Source: Parietaria judaica
Lineage: Eukaryota > Streptophyta > Magnoliopsida > Rosales > Urticaceae
Direction: 5' to 3'
Assembly (NCBI GenBank): GCA_954871525.1
Contig: OX940865.1
Span: 17,188,606-17,252,605, forward strand
Length of the DNA stretch: 64,000 nucleotides
This document shows positions 58,360-64,000 of this stretch, in pieces. Position 1 is the stretch's first letter; each line of letters starts with the position of its first letter. The position numbers were made by a program, and so were the translations under genes. The notes beneath the pieces were generated by a model, which worked only from the letters and a program-made list of their open reading frames with translations, made no database searches and was not told the origin of the DNA.

Positions 58360-59657
58360 ACAAATTGGGTAGGCATTGCTCGCCCATTATTTTATTTAAT
58401 ATTAAATTAAGGTCTTAAAAAAAATCTTATAAAATGCGGGCATGGTTTGCCCGCCCGTTACTTGCACGTCCCTGTACAATCACAGCGCCACTTATAATAA
58501 CCAGCTCGGTAGCTCATCGTTTTATAGAATCAGCAAAGACAAATCTTCATTTTGCGACCGAAAAAAAAAAAAAAAAAAAAAACTTTACAGTGAATGGCAA
58601 GAATTAAACAGGAAAAGTATGATTAGTTGCATGGCTCATTGGCTTGATGATGAAAGCCTTCTTCATTCCTCTGAATAATTTGAGAGTTTATGCCAACAAA
58701 TATGGCCATTCTCTCATCTTTAGGGTTTCCTTTGCTTCTTGAAGCTTTTCAAGCTACAGATTTGGTCTCAATCTGATGATCTATACACGCACTGTCCCTA
58801 AACCAAATACACTGTCAGTTTCCCACTGACTTAATATTCATTCCAAATTCCAATTTCCAGTTTCCAAAAATAGAAAAAGATTATTATACTATGGTATGGA
58901 ACTATGGACCATGGAAAAAAATAAAATAAAATAAAATACAGAAATGGGAAATTTGAAGATAATTTCGAAGTGGGTTTGAGAATATAATAACCACTTGTTG
59001 AAACATACAAGGAAAAAGCTGTGTACAATATTCGGAATTTGACCACATAAAAAGAAAGAAAAAAGTAACATAGTTCATCACCTATCAATCATTATCATTT
59101 TATTTTATTTGTTAAGAGAAATATGGAGTAACTAAGCCTAACTAATCAAAACAAAGCTAATAATATTGGTTGAGAATATAAAATACAGTCACAGCATAGC
59201 TAATTAGTTGGGCTTGCTTGAGCATGTAACATAGTAACCATGGAGAATGATTAAAAAAAATATCTTATTTATACTTTAGTATATCCAATCTAACATCTGT
59301 TAAGCTGAAGACTAAATTGCTAAACTGATGTTAAATAATTAATGCCCTCGGCGTTTAAATCTATACTACCTTATGTAAAAAACGGTAACTCAACACGGAC
59401 GAAATTGTACTTAGAGGCCTTAAGAGAACGCGGGATTAACTCGGAATAAATTAATAAAAAATACAAAGTTCATATAATAATAGATGAACACGAGTTGAGT
59501 TGGAGAAAATAATAACTTGAAAAATATTGTGAAAACGGAAATCACCAAAAGATTTCATGAATAATCATGATCATCATCATCAATCTCATACAATGATAAA
59601 TAATAATAATAAAAATAAAAATAAAATTAAAAAGGTAGTTATTTAACAAAACAATAT
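58360..59657. other. Intergenic between CIA1 and BIC1
   Basis: No gene. Contains an A run at 58559-58580. The BIC1 3' UTR lies just below 59658. Confidence 0.5.
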
Positions 59658-60113
59658 TCAACACCTGTTGTCTATTCTTAGCCCACCTGAGGAGGCTCTG
59701 GTTCCTTCCTCGATCAGCGCCTTCCTCGCCGACAGGATCCCCGTCGGCATCAGACACGCGTCGAAACCCGAGCAGTCGATCCAGTCCTTCAGCAGCTCCT
59801 CCTGCCCCCACATGTCCGGGATCCACACCCGCCCCGCCACCTCCACCCGGTGCCGCTTCAGCCTCTCGCGACCGCTTTCCTCCACGCGACACGACGACGA
59901 GGAGCAAGACGGAGCGACCTCCTCGCCAGTCGAAGGCTGCGGTCTTCTCTCGCCATCGCCATCGCCTTCGGTCTTATGCTTCTTATCCTTATCCGAGGAC
60001 GGTGTATTTACCTCGCTCTGAGCTTCCAGCAATGGCGGTCTCTCCGTCACCGGGTTTTCTTGCTTCGCGGCGCCTTCTGTTAATGGCGGTACTCTCTCGG
60101 ACGGGTCGGCCAT
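59658..60113 (-). CDS. BIC1: BIC1-like blue-light inhibitor of cryptochromes
   Basis: Single-exon frame of 151 residues. BIC proteins bind photoexcited cryptochromes (CRY1/CRY2) in the nucleus and block their oligomerisation, which damps blue-light signalling. The N-terminal 80 residues are polar and low in order. The cryptochrome-interacting core is clear: [20 protein letters not shown] (82-101), [13 protein letters not shown] (102-114) and [20 protein letters not shown] (117-136). It is closer to BIC1 than BIC2 as far as I can judge by eye. In Arabidopsis BIC transcription is light-induced; I cannot read that from this promoter. From memory it neighbours the QCR9 gene in Arabidopsis. Confidence 0.88.
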   Translation of the reverse strand: MADPSERVPPLTEGAAKQENPVTERPPLLEAQSEVNTPSSDKDKKHKTEGDGDGERRPQPSTGEEVAPSCSSSSCRVEESGRERLKRHRVEVAGRVWIPDMWGQEELLKDWIDCSGFDACLMPTGILSARKALIEEGTRASSGGLRIDNRC

Positions 60114-60279
60114 TTCGGGAAGTGGGTTTTCTTCCTCGGTGGCAAAGAAGCCGACCCAGAAGGAGAGAGCCTAGAATCGGAGAGGAGATTATTGTCTCTG
60201 AATCAGCAGCTTCTGGTTTGGGTGAGTGTTGCGATGAGATATGAGGGGTTTGGTTTTGTGTGGAGATCGTTGAGAATTG

Positions 60280-63200
60280 TGTGGGGGAGTTGCTTCACAC
60301 GTCACCATGGGGCTGCGCACTTTTTGTATGGTAAATGACAAACCTACGTGTCTTTTCACTCCAATAATATATATATATATATATTATATTCTCTGGTATT
60401 ATTCATCATTTATTAGATCATGCTCTCTCTTTATGCTTCTTCCATTTCACACACTTAAAAAAGATTACTACTAACTAGTAAGTATGTAAGTAGTAACTAG
60501 TAATTAAGTGCGTAAGTCTTGACTTATGCTCGACTTTATCGAGCTCGGAGCGCAAGGAGCTAGTCGGGTTTGGGGCTTGTATGATGGAGCATGTTTCGAG
60601 AGAAGAATGATATCTTGCATGTAGGTCCGGCCCAATAATCTCTAAGGCATTAGGCCGGAAAAATAGGGTTGGTTAATTATTGCGAGACTTTAAAAATTTG
60701 TAAATAAGATCATTATTTTATTGAGAAGGCTTTGAGCTATCGCTTAAATATTTTGTGAATTGGGTCTGCCCTGCTTGCATGGTAGACCCATGCAGTAATT
60801 TGGTCTCGAGTGCGGACCTAGGTTGGGCGTAGCGGGGCCAAATTCTCGAAGAGGCTCCAGAAAAAATGTGGCAAAGGATCTCCGTTGATGCTTATTGGAT
60901 ATAGATCGACGGGTGTTTTAGATGGGCGCCAATGCTTCTGGATGCGATTTTAAACCCGTACTAAACTATTTATGAAACTCAAAGAGAGAATCTACTTAAG
61001 AAGTACATAACGGGAAGCTTTGATGATAATGTGGGCACGAATTAGTGAATAGAGAAAGTTCTAGTTGTTCTCAGGCGTGAAATCTATTGTCGCTGCGTGT
61101 TCGTGTAAGCTTGTTTGTCTCGACTGAAAATTATTGAGCTCTTTACTTTTTTTTTTTTTTTTCTAAGTTCAAACTTTGATGTTGTTAAATTGCCTATGAT
61201 CCTTACGGATTTTAAATCATTTACCAATCGTGTTTATAGATTGGCTGTGAATGCATAATGATTTAGCCTTAACTCGGCTCAAGATATACCCGGACAATCG
61301 TGAATCCTCTTTTGAAGAGAAATTTTTTTATTCTTTCAGTGATAGTAATAGTAATATTTTTGTTTTAACCAAAAAAAACAAAAGAAGATAGTAATATTTT
61401 TGTTATATTTTAACATGTTAGTCTTTGCAGTAGTCGTAGTAATTAGTAAATACTAAGAAAAAAAAAATTGTTTTAGCTATCTCTTTTCTAGTAGAGCTTC
61501 GTTGTAAATTTTGGGTTTTATATGAAGGATGTTAAAGTCGGATTCGTCAAATCCCTCCTTAACACTACTTATGTCGTTTCTTCCCAAAACGACATGGAAT
61601 GGAGGCAAGGAAATCAGTTGACCATCGGTCAAAGAAGGAGCACGCCCGAGGAAGTGTTAACCCGCAATGAGGTCGGACAGTTTGAGAACAAGAAGTCCCT
61701 CGCAGAACTTCCTCGCAAGATTTCCGGAAGAAGGACATCATCGCATAAAGGCTCATCGAAGGAAAGCCTGTCGCAAAAACCCAACGAATTAAATGAAGGA
61801 ATAAGTCAGAATCGCGAGAATAAAGGAGAATCGATTAACCAGTGAGGAAATCGTGGGATTGATCAGCGTATTCAAGGAAGGTCAACAACAAATCAAGCGA
61901 GAAGAATGGAAACCCTAGCGAGATTTGAGGAACAAGAAGGGAAGTGAATTGGAGAAACCCTAAGGCTATAAATATGCATGCAAACCTCATAATAGAGGAT
62001 CCATAAATTGATATCGTGAGTAGCCTTAGAGAGAAAGAGCGAGTCCTTGAGTTCTCGATTGCTAAAGTTTATAGTAATTCGAGAGCTTCAGATCAGAAAA
62101 GAGTAAAAAAAGTCCTTGTAATCGAGTCATTCATCTGTCCAAGCAATTAAACGGAAGAAACCGAGCATTTCGGAAATATAATAAATCGGAGATATTAACT
62201 GTTCATATTATTATTGTGTTCTTGTGATTATCTTTGTGACTGAAAGAGGGTGGTGAAAATCGCGAGGACAATTTTTTTTATTTTAAGCTTGATATTATAA
62301 GAGAGAGAGGCGTCCATATCAACATAATTATATAATATATATATATATATAATTATATATATAGAGAGAGAGGGGATATTTTTTTTTTACGAAAGAGAGG
62401 ATATTTGGAAGATTGCGAGGCTGATATTGATTTGGGTCACAATTCTCATAGAGAGTGGATTTGCCTTGTGGCCAATAGGGTAGAGGGATTTGATATATTT
62501 TGGAAAAAGAAAGGTTTATAATTATATATTTAATATGCAATAAATAAATACTTAACTCTATTTCCTCTATATTTTGTTATTCCATTTTATATGTGATGGG
62601 GACTTCTTTAGGATTATTCACTACGAGATCTTTTACTATTTTTCCATATACATACAACCAGTACCATATACTTTTTCTGCTTCCTTGTTTTGTTTAGGGT
62701 TCTTTTTTTTATTATTTATTTATTTCCTTGGCCCTGGTTTCTCTTGTTCTCCTTCACACACACTGTTTTTTCATGTTGGTGAACACATTTATTAATTTTG
62801 CTGAAAAATCAGACCATCTTTATTCAGTATTTTCTTTCTCTGGTCCATATTTAAGCCCTTATAAAATCTTCACTACAATTAATTCATAGCATCTATATTA
62901 GCATTATATTTATAGAACTTGAAGGGATCTAACATTAAGGCTATTTAAGATTATTTTTGGAGAAAATGTTGATATTATTCATTTCTAAAACTTAAATGAA
63001 AATAAATAACATTACGTATGTTTTAGTAATTTAATGTTAGATGTTAGTTGGCATGCTGATGTGTATGTCATGTCACATGATATAATAATGTGTTATGCCA
63101 CGTCAAGTCAATAAGATTTTTTTTTATTAAAGTTATTAGAAGTAAACCTTTTTAAAAGTCTACACACATTTCATTTCAACAATATATTATATAACCTAGG

Positions 63201-63760
63201 AAAATGTAAGTATTACATATTTTTATAGGGTAAAATTAGGGTTTTGGGTTTTTTTTTTTTGCATGGTCTCGATTATTTGGGGTTTAAAAAGCCAAGTCGA
63301 GTTCCCATTTGGGACTGGTCGGTCCGTCTTTCAATTTCTTTATATTAGTTAAATTAAACATATAAGCTAAAAAAATACATGCAAATAAAAAAAAAATTGT
63401 GGATTGCTCTGGTCTGAACTTCGTTTTTCCTTGGCTCGGCCCCGATTCTTAGTTCATGGTATTTCGATAAAAGAAAATGTATGTTTTATGCTTAAAATAA
63501 GCTAAGATCGAGTCATAATTGAGTTTCGAGGCAATAAATTTATTGGTGTACTATTTAGTCGATTATAAATGGCAAGTCATTTATTTCTCCACTCTTAGAA
63601 AAAGCCCATGGGGCCTAGCCTATCCAACAACTTACAAAGTAATTCCGGCCCAAGTCCATTCGAGAAGAACCCTAGCAACTAAAAGAGAAGAAGTTAATAT
63701 TTATTATGACCCTTAGAAGAACATAACATCTCGTCTTTACTAGCAATACAAGAGTTCAAT
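60280..63760. other. Gene-poor terminal region
   Basis: No supported host gene. Holds a retroelement-like stretch at ~61500-62260, (AT)n runs near 60369-60386 and 62335-62360, and CCGG-poor AT-rich DNA. Small open frames have no family signal. Confidence 0.5.
61500..62260 (+). mobile_element. Possible LTR-retroelement remnant
   Basis: A 107-codon hydrophilic frame (61522-61845) is followed by DNA with a TATA-like TATAAATA at 61967-61974 and a stretch of short GA-rich phrases, as in LTR promoter/R regions. No pol domain, primer binding site or paired LTR was found. Confidence 0.3.
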
Positions 63761-63768
63761 GCAATGTA

Positions 63769-63978
63769 AACCAAGCAAGCTTGGCCTAGTGGTAACTCCA
63801 CTACACTTCCAGAAGTCACATGCTCAATCCCTATGAGACTCAAATAAGTGCTCTCTTTACATATATAAACTTGTTACTTGGTCAATCATGTCACTTCTTC
63901 TTACTCAGAATATAACTAGTAATGAGAGATAGTGCATTGTAACCTTGGCCTATAGTGTCACTCCATTAAAAAAAAAAA
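63769..63978 (+). mobile_element. tRNA-derived SINE, copy 3
   Basis: Starts AACCAAGCAAGCTTGGCCTA, has the A-box TGGCCTAGTGG, a degenerate B-box (GCTCAATCCC), and ends CACTCCATTAAAAAAAAAAA. It aligns with the minus-strand copy at 13527-13733 over its full length. Flanks begin with AAGAGTTCA on both sides and then diverge. Confidence 0.85.
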
Positions 63979-64000
63979 GAGTTCAGATCAGAAGAAGATA

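Noticed and set aside
1..64000. CRISPR array, rRNA genes, bacterial operons
   Set aside because: No regularly spaced short repeats with unique spacers and no rRNA-like sequence; gene structure is that of a plant nucleus.

Overview
Nuclear DNA of a flowering plant, most likely a eudicot. The DNA is AT-rich, most genes have many short exons with GT-AG introns, and the products belong to plant families: a plastid protein of the At5g03900 type, an NFD6-type small protein, a P-class PPR protein and a BIC cryptochrome inhibitor. Intergenic DNA and introns are packed with hAT, Mutator-like, Helitron, LINE and SINE remnants. Species cannot be told from the sequence. Homologue names are from memory of the families; no search was run. 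Exon borders come from matching open frames to GT/GC-AG sites and checking that phases join.

Layout. (1) 0.4-26.8 kb is gene-rich: an At5g03900-like plastid membrane protein (+), NFD6-like (-), a syntaxin/t-SNARE-family-like protein (-), a PPR protein (-), glucosamine-6-phosphate N-acetyltransferase GNA1 (-), mitochondrial IscA-like 2 (+, head-to-head with GNA1), ribosomal protein RPL10A/uL1 (-), and complex III subunit QCR9 (-). (2) 26.8-48.5 kb has no convincing intact host gene. It is a mosaic of transposons: an 800-bp hAT-type element, a 2.8-kb Mutator-like element with a 1.2-kb palindrome nested inside, a 0.7-kb hAT-type element, LINE and tRNA-like SINE pieces, and a 6.4-kb Helitron that contains a second, oppositely oriented Helitron and a further 1.25-kb palindrome. 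Several carry exon-like pieces. (3) 48.5-57.8 kb: a hAT element with an exact 8-bp target duplication sits about 120 bp upstream of the start codon of CIA1, the cytosolic Fe-S assembly WD40 protein. (4) 59.6-60.1 kb: a BIC1-like gene (-), then repeat-rich DNA to the end, closing with a SINE.

How the genes relate. They are housekeeping or regulatory genes without an operon-like link. Two belong to iron-sulfur biogenesis (IscA-like 2 in mitochondria, CIA1 in the cytosol), and QCR9 belongs to complex III, which holds the Rieske Fe-S protein. From memory, the pair At5g03900-like plus IscA-like 2 matches neighbours At5g03900/At5g03905 in Arabidopsis, and QCR9 plus BIC1 matches At3g52730/At3g52740. 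If so, this is conserved microsynteny stretched by transposons. The most interesting signals are the nested Helitrons with captured exons, the hAT insertion in front of CIA1, a SINE family with an internal paralogous empty site, and an internal domain duplication in the At5g03900-like protein.
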